Below, one piece after another: positions 44,420-53,241 of a stretch of 64,000 nt of DNA; the first letter of the stretch is position 1; every line of letters starts with the position of its first letter. The position numbers and the translations under genes are program-made. Where the stretch lies: assembly GCA_007695005.1 (NCBI GenBank), contig REEQ01000080.1, positions 1-64,000 of the forward strand, in the 5' to 3' direction. This DNA comes from Wenzhouxiangellaceae bacterium (GTDB taxonomy: Bacteria; Pseudomonadota; Gammaproteobacteria; Xanthomonadales; Wenzhouxiangellaceae). Under the pieces are notes generated by a model. The model worked only from the letters and a program-made list of their open reading frames with translations, searched no databases and was not told the DNA's origin.

Positions 44420-46333
44420 ATGGGCGAGCAGAACGTACGACAAACCAGCGACGAGCAGACCCGTCGCGCTTTCATGAAGGCGCTGCTCGACGAAGTTCGA
44501 GCCCTGGAGGACATGCACCAGCTTGGCCTGTTCGAGACCGGTGTGCGACGTATTGGCGCTGAACAGGAAATGTTCCTGGTCGACCGGGCCTCCCGACCCG
44601 CATTGACCGCGATGCAGATCCTGGACCGCACGGACGATGCGCGCTTCACCCATGAGCTCGGACTGTTCAATCTCGAGGCCAACCTCTCGCCCCTGGACAT
44701 GGGTGGTGATTGCTTGCGTCGACTGGAGGCCGAGGCAAGCGAAATCATGGACATCGCCCGGGCCCGGGCCGCTGAAGTCGGGACCCGGATCGCCCTGGTC
44801 GGCATTCTGCCAACCTTGACGCGGGATCATCTCAGCCTCGACGCCATCGTGCCGACGGCACGCTACTTTGCCCTCAATGAAGCCTTGCTGCGACTGCGCG
44901 GAAGCAACTTCCAGATTAACATCAAGGGCATAGATCAGCTCAACTTCAATCATGACAACCTGATGCTGGAAGCCTGCAACACCAGCTTCCAGATCCATTT
45001 TCAGGTCGGGCCCGAGGAGTTTGCCCACCTCTACAACATCGCCCAGGCAGTGACCGGGCCGCTGCTGGCCGCCTCGGTCAACTCACCCATTCTGCTCGGC
45101 AAGCGCCTGTGGCACGAAAGCCGGATTGCGGTATTCGAGCACTCCATCGATGCGCGTTCCGAAGCCCATGCCGCGCGCGGCCACAAACCACGGGTACATT
45201 TCGGCGACAATTGGATTGAAGAGTCGGTCATCGAGATATTCAAGGAGGATATTGCCCGCTTCCGGGTCATCCTGACCACCGAGTTCGAGGATGATCCGAT
45301 CGGCATGGTGGCGCGCGGCGAGATTCCCAAACTGAACGCGCTGCGCCTGCACAATGGCACCGTGTACCGCTGGAACCGGGCCTGCTACGGAATCTCCGAT
45401 AATGGCAAACCGCACCTGAGAATTGAAAATCGGGTCATTCCTTCCGGTCCCACAGTACTGGACGAAGTTGGCAACGCTGCGTTTTTCTTCGGCATGATGT
45501 CGAAACTGTCGCGATCCATCGACGACATTCGCCAGCATCTGAACTTTGCTGACGTCAAGTCGAATTTCCTGGCTGCAGCTCGCGAAGGCATCCGCGCCCA
45601 GCAGGTATGGTTCGATGAGCGCCAGATGACCGCCCAGGAGCTGGTGCTTGACATTCTGCTGCCGCTGGCACGCGAGGGACTGGCCGAAGCCGGTATTGAC
45701 AGTGACGATATCGACCGCTACCTCGGCGCCGTGCAAAAGCGCGTCGAACGGCGTCGCACCGGTGCCCGCTGGCAGCTCGAGTCACTGGAGAACATGCGCG
45801 GCCAGGGCAGCCCGCACGAGTGCATGCGGGCGATGACGAACAGCATGATCGAGCAGCAGGCTTCCGGCAAGGGCATTGCCGACTGGGAGCTGGCCGAGTT
45901 CTGCCCCAGCCAGGATTGGCGTGACAGCTATCGAACGGTCGGACAGTTCATGGCCACAGACCTGTTCACGGTCCGGCCAGACGACATCGTCGATTTCGCC
46001 GCCAGCCTGATGGAGTGGCGTTATGTCCGCCATGTGCCGGTCGAGGATGACTCCGGCCAGCTGCTCGGCCTGGTCTCGCATCGTCAATTGCTGCGTCTGG
46101 TCGCCCGCGGCGGCAAGATGGACCAGACCACCATGGTCCGCGATATCATGCGCCCCGATCCGATTGCCGTTGGCCCCGATACCACGACGGTCGAAGCCAT
46201 TCGTCTGATGCGTGAAAAACGATTGAGCTGTCTGCCTGTGGTAGAGCAGGGCAAGTTGGTGGGCCTGGTAACCGAGTACGATCTGATCGTGGTCGCCGGT
46301 CGCCTGCTGGAAACCTACCTGGCCGAGGACTGA
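44420..46333 (+). CDS. GCS2-family carboxylate-amine ligase fused to a CBS domain pair
   Basis: A 637-residue cytoplasmic protein. Residues about 25-440 resemble glutamate-cysteine ligase family 2: GAEQE with Glu48 and Glu50, NLEANLSP with Glu86, the FQINIKGIDQLNFNHDN and LEACNTSFQIHFQV core, ASVNSPILLGKR (about 218-229) and RIENRVIPSGP (about 334-344). This family makes amide bonds between a carboxylate (often glutamate) and an amine using ATP. Residues about 508-630 form two CBS domains (MATDLFTVRP and IMRPDPIAV begin them), which in other proteins bind AMP, ATP or SAM. Substrates are not predictable. A downstream lipoprotein gene begins seven bases later. No canonical glutathione-synthesis partner is nearby. 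Confidence 0.85.
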   Translation: MGEQNVRQTSDEQTRRAFMKALLDEVRALEDMHQLGLFETGVRRIGAEQEMFLVDRASRPALTAMQILDRTDDARFTHELGLFNLEANLSPLDMGGDCLRRLEAEASEIMDIARARAAEVGTRIALVGILPTLTRDHLSLDAIVPTARYFALNEALLRLRGSNFQINIKGIDQLNFNHDNLMLEACNTSFQIHFQVGPEEFAHLYNIAQAVTGPLLAASVNSPILLGKRLWHESRIAVFEHSIDARSEAHAARGHKPRVHFGDNWIEESVIEIFKEDIARFRVILTTEFEDDPIGMVARGEIPKLNALRLHNGTVYRWNRACYGISDNGKPHLRIENRVIPSGPTVLDEVGNAAFFFGMMSKLSRSIDDIRQHLNFADVKSNFLAAAREGIRAQQVWFDERQMTAQELVLDILLPLAREGLAEAGIDSDDIDRYLGAVQKRVERRRTGARWQLESLENMRGQGSPHECMRAMTNSMIEQQASGKGIADWELAEFCPSQDWRDSYRTVGQFMATDLFTVRPDDIVDFAASLMEWRYVRHVPVEDDSGQLLGLVSHRQLLRLVARGGKMDQTTMVRDIMRPDPIAVGPDTTTVEAIRLMREKRLSCLPVVEQGKLVGLVTEYDLIVVAGRLLETYLAED

Positions 46334-46340
46334 CAAACGC

Positions 46341-46802
46341 ATGCCCCTGGTCTTCCAGCGTCTTGTACCCGGGCTGGTCCTGCTGACCATGGCCTGCTGC
46401 CTGCTGGTCGCCTGTAGTGATCCGCTGTCCGATGAGGCTCAGATCCGGCAGCGCCTTGACAGCATGGTTGACGGGCTGGCCGAGCGCAATGCACGTGCGG
46501 TGATGGCGCCGCTGGCCGAGGATTTCAGCGCCGATACCTGGAACCTGGATCCGCGTGGCGCGCGCTTGCTGCTCGAGCGCGAAATGCGCGCCCACGAGCG
46601 TCTGCGCGCTCGAGTCCATGATTTCTCCGTCGAACTGCACGGCCAGGACCGAGCAACGGCCGAGTTCCGGATCATTCTGACCGGGGGCAGCGGCCTCATT
46701 CCCGAGCGTGGGCGCTGGTATCGGGTCAATACCGGCTGGCGCCGCGACGGTTCGGACTGGATGATGATTTCGGCCAGCTGGGAAGACGTGGTCGGACTCT
46801 GA
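46341..46802 (+). CDS. NTF2/SnoaL-like lipoprotein of unknown function
   Basis: A 153-residue predicted lipoprotein: signal peptide with lipobox LVAC (Cys25), followed by a small cone-shaped alpha+beta domain. The pattern of a first helix (IRQRLDSMVDGLAERNARAVMAPL), then strands ending in GRWYRVNTGWRRDGSDWMM, is like NTF2/SnoaL-type binding or scaffolding domains. No catalytic residues are identifiable. It lies seven bases after the GCS2-CBS gene and its stop overlaps the helicase start (TGATG), so all three are probably one operon. The role is unknown. Confidence 0.7.
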   Translation: MPLVFQRLVPGLVLLTMACCLLVACSDPLSDEAQIRQRLDSMVDGLAERNARAVMAPLAEDFSADTWNLDPRGARLLLEREMRAHERLRARVHDFSVELHGQDRATAEFRIILTGGSGLIPERGRWYRVNTGWRRDGSDWMMISASWEDVVGL

Positions 46803-49800
46803 TGCAAACCGCTGCAAGCCAGTGCAGCGATCCGCTTGCCTGCCTTGAGCCTTCGGTCCAGCGCTGGTTCCGCACTCGCCACGGCCGGCCGACCCGCGTC
46901 CAGGCACTGGCCTGGTCGGCGATTGGCGGCGGTGGCCATGTCCTGGTCAGTGGCCCCACCGGCAGCGGCAAGTCGCTGGCAGCCTGGCTGCCGCTGATCA
47001 GCCGACTGGCCCACGCTTCATCCTCGCGCGGCGTGCGCCTGCTGTATGTTTCCCCGCTCCGGGCGCTGTCCCGCGACATGGCAACCGGCCTGGCCGAATG
47101 TCTGGCAGGGCTGGCCGAAATCACGCCATTCGGGGCCGGACGTCTGTCCTTTGGGGTGCGCACCGGTGACACGCCGGCCGCAGACCGCGCCAGCCAGCGC
47201 CGTCACCCGCCCGATATCCTGCTGACCACGCCGGAATCGCTGTTTGTGCTCCTCGGCAGCCGCGGCGGTCGGCGGATGCTGGCCACTACCGAGGCAGTCA
47301 TCGTCGACGAGGCCCATGCCCTGGCAACTGACAAGCGCGGGGCCCACCTGACCTTGTCACTGGAACGCCTGGACCAGCTGTGCGCCGGTCGACTTCAGCG
47401 CGTCGGTCTGTCGGCAACCGCCCGGCCACGACGCCTGCTTGGCGGCTACCTGGCCGGCGCCGGGCGCTCCTGCCAGCTGGTCGGAGATCAACACGGGTCC
47501 AGACCGGAGCTGATTATCGAGCAGCCCGACCTTTCTCTGGGCAGCTACGCCCATTCCGCCCATTGGTCCTTTGTCTGCGCCCGGCTGGCCGAGCTGGCTG
47601 CCAAGCCGGGCACCATGCTGGTGTTCTGCAATACCCGGGCCCAAGTGGAAAGATTGGCGGCGATGCTGGAGCAAGTCATGCCCGAGGACCAGCTCGCAGT
47701 TCATCACGGCAGCGTCGGACGAGATCGCCGCGAGACCGTGGAGCAAAACCTGAAACAGGGGCGGACCCGGCTTGTGGTCTGCTCCTCATCGCTGGAGCTG
47801 GGAATCGATGTCGGCGCCCTGGAGCGGGTCTGCCAGATTGGTGCCCCACCCGGCATCAATGAAATCCGACAGCGTGCCGGTCGTGCCCGCCACCGCCCCG
47901 GACTACAAGCGCGTCTGCATGCCTTTCCACTGACGATGAACGATCTGCTCGACTGGGAGGCCCTGGACCAGGCTTTTACCCGGCATGATTTGGACGTGCT
48001 GGCGCCGTGCCGGGAGCCGATCGATGTCCTCAGCCAGCACCTGGTGGCGATGGTGGCGGCCGGGCAGGCGTGCAGCGATCAGCTCTACGCCACCGTGACC
48101 CGGGCCTGGCCCTGGCGACGATTGCGCAGCGAGCAATTCGAGCGGGTCATCGACATGCTTCATCACGGCTTCGTTCCGGGCCGGGAAACCGCTGCCGGAC
48201 CCTTGTTCCGGTTGGGTGGCAAGCGCCTGGGCGCCAGCCGGGACGCTGCCCGACGCGCCTTGCTCAACGCCGGCACCATTCCCGAGTGGTTCGAGTACGA
48301 AGTTCTGGCACCCGCCCTGGGACGCCGCCTGGGCAGGCTGGACGAGGAATTTGCCTTCGAGTCCTCACCCGGCCAGATCCTGCAGCTTGGCGGCGAGAGC
48401 TGGCGCATTCTCAGAGTTCTGCCGGGCAGGGTGGAGGTAGAGGCAGCTGCCGATGAGGTACCGAATCTGCCGTTCTGGTTCGGCGATGGGGCAGGCCGCA
48501 GCAACGGCCTGTCGCTGAGCCTGCGATTGTTGTGCGAGCGCGCCAACCAGGGACGTTTTCCAGCCAGGCCCGAGCTCGCGGCCTGGCTCCAGGAGAACCG
48601 CGCGCATCTGCAAAGGCTGCCGGATCGCAGGACTATCGTGATCGAGCGGTTCTTCGATCCGATCGGAGACCAGCACCTGGTCATTCACAGCCTGTTCGGC
48701 GCACGCATCAACCGCGCCTGGGGACTGGCCCTGCGAAAGCGTTTCTGCCGCGGCTTCAATTTCGAGCTGCAGGCGGCCGCGACCGACAATGGCATCCTGA
48801 TCTCGCTGGGTGCCGTGCACAGTTTTGCCCTCGATGAGGTCATCGCCTGGCTGAGCGCCGACGGTCTGCCGGACCTGCTGGTCCAGGCCCTGCTCGATAC
48901 GCCGGTGTTCCAGACCCGATTGCGCTGGTGCGCCAACAATGCGCTGGCGATCGAACGCCGCGACCTGCATGGCCGCGTGCCGGCCCAGGTCCAGCGCAGC
49001 CAGACTGAAAACCTGATCTCGCGGATCTTCCCCGATCAGCTCGCCTGCCTGGAGAACCTGGCCGGACCACGACAGATACCCGATCATCCACTGGTTGAAC
49101 AAGCGCTGGCTGACTGCCTGCAGGGACATCTGGACCTGGCCGGGCTGGTGCGCCTGTATCAGGCGCTGGAGTCAGCTCGCATGCAGGTTCACATCATCGA
49201 TGGCCAGCAACCCTCAGCAATGGCCATGGCCCTGGTGCACGCGCCGCGCAGCAGTTTTCTGGACCCGGCCGCCGCCGAAGAACGGCGCACGCGCAGCTTC
49301 GAGCAATCGCCGGACCGGCCACCGCATGCCAGGCGCGAGTCTCGTGATCGGCAAGGGTCGGTGCCCCCGGCTGCCAGCCCCGGCTGGCAGAAGCACGGCG
49401 ACTTTGAACAGACCTTGCTCGCTGCCGGCTACCTGTTGCCCGCCGAGGCGGAGCAGAAGAACCTGGGCGAGACCTTTCTGCGCTTGACCAGACGTGGCCT
49501 GGCCATGAGCCTGTGGATCGACCGGCAGCGCTGCTTGTGGATGCACCAGGAACGCCTTGGTGAAGGCCTCGCCCTGTGGCCGAAGGCCAGGATTCAGCCG
49601 CACCTGTCAGCTGCCCTCAGGCCGGAACCCATTGCCGACCCGGACGAGGCCCTGTGTCGCCTGCTCATCGGCCGCTGCCGCCTGCTCGGCAGCCTGTCGG
49701 GCGAGCGATTGGCCATGGAAACCGGGCTGTCGACGGCCATGATAGAAAGCGGGCTGCTGCGTCTGCAGCTGGAGGGTCTGCTATTGAGCGAGCTGCAGAA

Positions 49801-49852
49801 AGGCGAGTTGGTCTGGCGAGAAAGAAAACCACAAGCCTTCAACCAGACCTAA
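46802..49852 (+). CDS. Lhr-type DEXH-box helicase, shortened form
   Basis: Superfamily 2 helicase of the Lhr group, linked to DNA repair in other bacteria. In the 1016-residue protein the Walker A motif SGPTGSGKS is at 50-58. The DEAH box is at 169-172 (VIVDEAHAL) and LSATA at 203-207. The second RecA domain ends in QRAGRARHRPGL near 355. A winged-helix and accessory core follow, then a Pro/Arg-rich linker near 825-860 and a C-terminal helical region. E. coli Lhr is about 1,540 residues, so most of the C-terminal extension is missing. The stop is followed by a gap without remnant coding. It starts at the last base of the lipoprotein gene. Confidence 0.88.
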   Translation: MQTAASQCSDPLACLEPSVQRWFRTRHGRPTRVQALAWSAIGGGGHVLVSGPTGSGKSLAAWLPLISRLAHASSSRGVRLLYVSPLRALSRDMATGLAECLAGLAEITPFGAGRLSFGVRTGDTPAADRASQRRHPPDILLTTPESLFVLLGSRGGRRMLATTEAVIVDEAHALATDKRGAHLTLSLERLDQLCAGRLQRVGLSATARPRRLLGGYLAGAGRSCQLVGDQHGSRPELIIEQPDLSLGSYAHSAHWSFVCARLAELAAKPGTMLVFCNTRAQVERLAAMLEQVMPEDQLAVHHGSVGRDRRETVEQNLKQGRTRLVVCSSSLELGIDVGALERVCQIGAPPGINEIRQRAGRARHRPGLQARLHAFPLTMNDLLDWEALDQAFTRHDLDVLAPCREPIDVLSQHLVAMVAAGQACSDQLYATVTRAWPWRRLRSEQFERVIDMLHHGFVPGRETAAGPLFRLGGKRLGASRDAARRALLNAGTIPEWFEYEVLAPALGRRLGRLDEEFAFESSPGQILQLGGESWRILRVLPGRVEVEAAADEVPNLPFWFGDGAGRSNGLSLSLRLLCERANQGRFPARPELAAWLQENRAHLQRLPDRRTIVIERFFDPIGDQHLVIHSLFGARINRAWGLALRKRFCRGFNFELQAAATDNGILISLGAVHSFALDEVIAWLSADGLPDLLVQALLDTPVFQTRLRWCANNALAIERRDLHGRVPAQVQRSQTENLISRIFPDQLACLENLAGPRQIPDHPLVEQALADCLQGHLDLAGLVRLYQALESARMQVHIIDGQQPSAMAMALVHAPRSSFLDPAAAEERRTRSFEQSPDRPPHARRESRDRQGSVPPAASPGWQKHGDFEQTLLAAGYLLPAEAEQKNLGETFLRLTRRGLAMSLWIDRQRCLWMHQERLGEGLALWPKARIQPHLSAALRPEPIADPDEALCRLLIGRCRLLGSLSGERLAMETGLSTAMIESGLLRLQLEGLLLSELQKGELVWRERKPQAFNQT

Positions 49853-49966
49853 GCTGACCAGTCAGCGCGGGCGGGACCGATTGGCCCCGGGCAGCGTTTA
49901 TTCCTTTCCGAAATCGAACCGACAGGCGCGAAAAAAGGCCGATTGCGCTCCCACGCCTGCCGGGAT

Positions 49967-49990
49967 GACTGCCGAACCTGGTCGGCAGTC
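49967..49990 (-). terminator. Hairpin after the cytochrome oxidase operon
   Basis: A perfect nine-base-pair stem (49967-49975 with 49982-49990) with a six-base loop lies eight bases beyond the ctaE stop, in the gap convergent with the helicase gene. There is no T-run. Confidence 0.4.
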
Positions 49991-49998
49991 AATTGTGG

Positions 49999-50859
49999 TC
50001 AGATCACATAGACGAAGATGAACAGGCCTAGCCAGACCACATCGACGAAGTGCCAATACCAGGCCGCTGCTTCAAAACCGAAGTGATTTTTCTTGGTGAA
50101 GTGGCCGAAGGCGCAGCGTATGGTGATCACGATCAGCATCAGTGTTCCGATGATCACGTGCAGGCCGTGGAAGCCGGTCAACATGAAGAAGGTCGAGCCG
50201 TAGATGCCGGAACCCAGGGTCAGTCCCAGGTCGCGATACGCGTGGACGTATTCATAGCTCTGAATGGCAAGGAAGATGCAGGCCAGAACAATTGTGGCTA
50301 CCATCCAGGCAATCAGGGCGCCACGCTGGGCGCGCTTCAGCGCCCAGTGGGCCATGGTGATGGTCACACCCGAAGTCAACAGAATCAGGGTGTTGAGCAA
50401 CGGCAGACCGAAGCCCGGAATAGTCTGGAAATCACCGCCAAGTTCGGCTGGCCCATGGGTAGGCCAGGCAGCCTCGAAGCCCGGCCAGAGCAGGGCGTTG
50501 GTCATTGCCCCGGTACCCTCACCACCCAGCCACGGCACCGACAGCACCCGCGCGTAGAAAAGCGCACCGAAAAAGGCGGCAAAGAACATCACTTCCGAGA
50601 AGATGAACCAGATCATGCCATGCCGGAAGGACAGGTCCACTGAACTGTTGTACAGGCCAGCCTCGGACTCACGCACCACATCGGCAAACCAGCCGAAGAT
50701 CATGATCAGGATGATGGCGGCCCCGAAGGCAAACAGCCACGGACCTGTCGGGCCGCCATTGAGCCAATTTGCCGCGCCGAGCATGAACACGAACAATCCA
50801 ATCGACCCGACGATGGGCCATTTGGCGGTATGCGGTACGTAATAAGTGCTATGTGCCAT
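49999..50859 (-). CDS. ctaE: Cytochrome c oxidase subunit III
   Basis: Membrane subunit of the aa3-type cytochrome c oxidase, thought to stabilise the enzyme and its proton path. The 286-residue product has seven predicted membrane helices and the family motifs STYYVPHTAKWP, WFIFSEVMFF and TGFHGLHVIIG. The start at 50859 has an AGGGAG site 10 bases upstream; an in-frame start at 50880 is an alternative. It ends the minus-strand operon DUF2244-ctaC-ctaD-small protein-ctaG-ctaE. Confidence 0.96.
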   Translation of the reverse strand: MAHSTYYVPHTAKWPIVGSIGLFVFMLGAANWLNGGPTGPWLFAFGAAIILIMIFGWFADVVRESEAGLYNSSVDLSFRHGMIWFIFSEVMFFAAFFGALFYARVLSVPWLGGEGTGAMTNALLWPGFEAAWPTHGPAELGGDFQTIPGFGLPLLNTLILLTSGVTITMAHWALKRAQRGALIAWMVATIVLACIFLAIQSYEYVHAYRDLGLTLGSGIYGSTFFMLTGFHGLHVIIGTLMLIVITIRCAFGHFTKKNHFGFEAAAWYWHFVDVVWLGLFIFVYVI

Positions 50860-50880
50860 TATAAAAAAGCTCCCTTGCAA

Positions 50881-51444
50881 TCAGTCCACCGCGGCCAGCA
50901 CGGCAGTGGCTTGGTCGTTCTTGTAAATGATATAGGACAAGGTCACCAGGTCGGTACGCGCTGGCAGGTTGGGATCAACCACGAAGCGGACCGGCATGTC
51001 TCTTGACTCTCCCGGACCGAGCAGCTGCTCGGTAAAGCAAAAGCATTCCGTCTTGTTGAAAAACAGCGCAGCGCGCCCTGGCGCGACACTGGGAACGGCC
51101 TGGGCGACCACCGGCTGGCTGGCCCGGTTGTAAGCGATATATATCGTCTCATAAAGCTTGCCAGGATGAACATCCATGTAACGCTCGGTAGGCTCGAAGC
51201 GCCAGGGCAGGGCGGAGTTGACCGTGGCGTCGAACATCACTCGGACGGTCCTGCTGTAATCCACCTCACCGGTCAGCTCCGCCTCGTAGGCGGCAGTATC
51301 CGGCGTGCGGCCGCCGATGCCGGTAATCTCGCAGAACTTTTCATACAGCGGCACCAACAGGTAGCCGAAGCCGAACATGGCGACTGCCATGCAGACCAGG
51401 CCGGTCACCGTATGCCAGGGCTTCTTTCGAGTCGATTCGGTCAT
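50881..51444 (-). CDS. ctaG: Cytochrome c oxidase assembly protein CtaG (Cox11)
   Basis: Copper chaperone that inserts the CuB centre into subunit I. The 187-residue protein has one N-terminal membrane helix (about residues 14-34) and a periplasmic immunoglobulin-like domain. The copper-binding CFCF motif is at Cys134 and Cys136, and Cys38 also lies near the membrane. Its ATG overlaps the stop of the upstream 45-residue membrane protein (ATGA). Confidence 0.95.
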   Translation of the reverse strand: MTESTRKKPWHTVTGLVCMAVAMFGFGYLLVPLYEKFCEITGIGGRTPDTAAYEAELTGEVDYSRTVRVMFDATVNSALPWRFEPTERYMDVHPGKLYETIYIAYNRASQPVVAQAVPSVAPGRAALFFNKTECFCFTEQLLGPGESRDMPVRFVVDPNLPARTDLVTLSYIIYKNDQATAVLAAVD

Positions 51445-51578
51445 GACGTGAAGTAGTAAAAAACAGCTCGGCCAACAAAAAACAGATAGATGCCGGCCAC
51501 GATCGCAGCCAGGATCAGGGCCGTTCGGACAACGCCGCGACGACGCTCGTCGCGGCTGTTTTCCTTGCCAGAGACCAT
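51441..51578 (-). CDS. Small cytochrome oxidase-associated membrane protein (45 aa)
   Basis: A 45-residue protein with a charged N-terminus (MVSGKENSRDERRRG) and one membrane helix (about residues 17-36), ending YYFTS. It resembles short proteins described as cytochrome oxidase small assembly proteins, which sit in the same place in other cox operons. It is between ctaD (stop at 51590) and ctaG, overlapping ctaG by four bases (ATGA). The reading frame, helix and overlap all support it as real despite its size. Its ribosome site is weak. The exact role is unproven. Confidence 0.8.
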   Translation of the reverse strand: MVSGKENSRDERRRGVVRTALILAAIVAGIYLFFVGRAVFYYFTS

Positions 51579-51589
51579 CTTAAGCAGGC

Positions 51590-53203
51590 TCAGGTCAACT
51601 GGTCCTTGTGCACGGCGACGCTGTCATCAACCAGCGGCGGCGTATCGAAGGTATGCAGCGGTGCCGGCGAGGGCACGGTCCACTCCAGCCCACGGGCACC
51701 TTCCCAGACCTGGGCAGTGGCCTTCTGGCCGCCACGGACGCACTTCCAGATGATGAACGCGAACAGCAGCTGACCAAATCCGTACATGAAACCGCCGATC
51801 GAGGAAATCATGTTGAACTCGGTGAACTGGACGGCATAGTCCGGAATACGGCGCGGCATGCCCGCCAGACCCAGGTAATGCTGCGGGAAGAACAGTACGT
51901 TGACCCAGATCGTCGACCACCAGAAGTGAATCTTGCCCAGGCGCTCATCGTACATGTGCCCGGTCCATTTCGGCAGCCAGTAGTACACCGCCGCCATGAT
52001 CGCGTAGACCGCACCAGTGACCAGTACATAGTGGAAGTGGGCAACCACAAAATAGGTGTCGTGATACTGGAAGTTGGCCGGAACAATGGCCAGCATCAGC
52101 CCGGACAATCCACCGATGGTGAACAGCACCACGAAACCGAGGGCAAACAGCATGGGCGTTTCAAAGCTCATCGACCCGCGCCACATGGTCGCGATCCAGT
52201 TGAAGATCTTCACCCCGGTTGGTACGGCAATGACCATGGTTGCGTACATGAAAAACAGCATCGCCCCCAGCGGCATGCCCACGGTGAACATGTGGTGAGC
52301 CCAGACTATGAACGACAGAAAGGCAATCGAGGCAGTCGCATACACCATGGAGGTGTAGCCAAACAGCGGCTTGCGCGAGAAGGTCGGGATGATTTCAGAG
52401 ACGATCCCGAATGCCGGCAGGATCAGGATATAGACCTCGGGGTGACCGAAGAACCAGAAAATGTGCTGATACAGGACGGGGTCCCCGCCCCCGGCAGCGT
52501 TGAAGAAGCTGGTACCGAAGAAGCGATCGGTCAGCAACATCGTCACCGCACCGGCAAGTACCGGCATCACCGCAATCAGCAGGAAGGCGGTAATCAGCCA
52601 TGTCCAGACAAACAGCGGCATCCGCAGCAGGGTCATGCCGGGTGCGCGCATGTTGAGGATGGTGGCGATGATGTTGATTGCCCCCATGATCGACGAGATG
52701 CCCATCAGGTGGATGGCAAGGATCACGAAAGCCAGCGTATTGCCGCCCTGCAATGACAGCGGCGGATACAGTGTCCAGCCTGATGCCGGGCCACCGGAAG
52801 GCATGAACAGGGTGGCCAGCAGCAGGGTGAAGGCGAAGGGCAGAATCCAGAACGACCAGTTGTTCATTCGCGGCAGCGCCATGTCCGGCGCGCCGATCAT
52901 CAACGGCACCATCCAATTGGCCAGGCCGACGAAAGCCGGCATGACCGCGCCGAAGATCATCACCAGGGCATGCATGGTGGTCATCTGGTTGAAGAAGTCG
53001 GGATTGACCAGCTGCAGGCCCGGGGCGAACAGCTCGGCGCGAATCACCATGGCCATGGCGCCGCCGATGAAGAACATGACCAGCGAGAAGATCAGGTACA
53101 GCGTGCCGATCTCCTTGTGGTTGGTCGTGAACAGCCAACGGGCCAGTCCGGTGGGGTGGTGATCGTGGTGATCGGAGTGATGCGCAGTTGTTTCTTGGCT
53201 CAT
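51590..53203 (-). CDS. ctaD: Cytochrome c oxidase subunit I
   Basis: Catalytic subunit of the aa3-type oxidase, holding heme a, heme a3 and CuB, and pumping protons. The 537-residue product has 12 membrane helices. The active-site segment [21 protein letters not shown], and VAHFHYVLV, supplying heme and copper ligands, are all present. The His-rich N-terminus (HHSDHHDHH) is not catalytic. The start at 53203 has an AAGGA site seven bases upstream; a TTG at 53209 is in frame. It follows ctaC by 38 bases. Confidence 0.97.
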   Translation of the reverse strand: MSQETTAHHSDHHDHHPTGLARWLFTTNHKEIGTLYLIFSLVMFFIGGAMAMVIRAELFAPGLQLVNPDFFNQMTTMHALVMIFGAVMPAFVGLANWMVPLMIGAPDMALPRMNNWSFWILPFAFTLLLATLFMPSGGPASGWTLYPPLSLQGGNTLAFVILAIHLMGISSIMGAINIIATILNMRAPGMTLLRMPLFVWTWLITAFLLIAVMPVLAGAVTMLLTDRFFGTSFFNAAGGGDPVLYQHIFWFFGHPEVYILILPAFGIVSEIIPTFSRKPLFGYTSMVYATASIAFLSFIVWAHHMFTVGMPLGAMLFFMYATMVIAVPTGVKIFNWIATMWRGSMSFETPMLFALGFVVLFTIGGLSGLMLAIVPANFQYHDTYFVVAHFHYVLVTGAVYAIMAAVYYWLPKWTGHMYDERLGKIHFWWSTIWVNVLFFPQHYLGLAGMPRRIPDYAVQFTEFNMISSIGGFMYGFGQLLFAFIIWKCVRGGQKATAQVWEGARGLEWTVPSPAPLHTFDTPPLVDDSVAVHKDQLT

Positions 53204-53241
53204 TATCAAATCCTTGCTCTGGCCTGGTCGTTTGCTGGGGA

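Noticed and set aside
49927-49940. A-run as terminator for the oxidase operon
   Set aside because: It is not directly beside the nearby hairpin, so it does not form a standard terminator with it on either strand.
51608-52756. A 382-codon open frame on the plus strand
   Set aside because: Antisense to ctaD, and rich in His/Gln/Arg from its membrane-helix codons read backwards.
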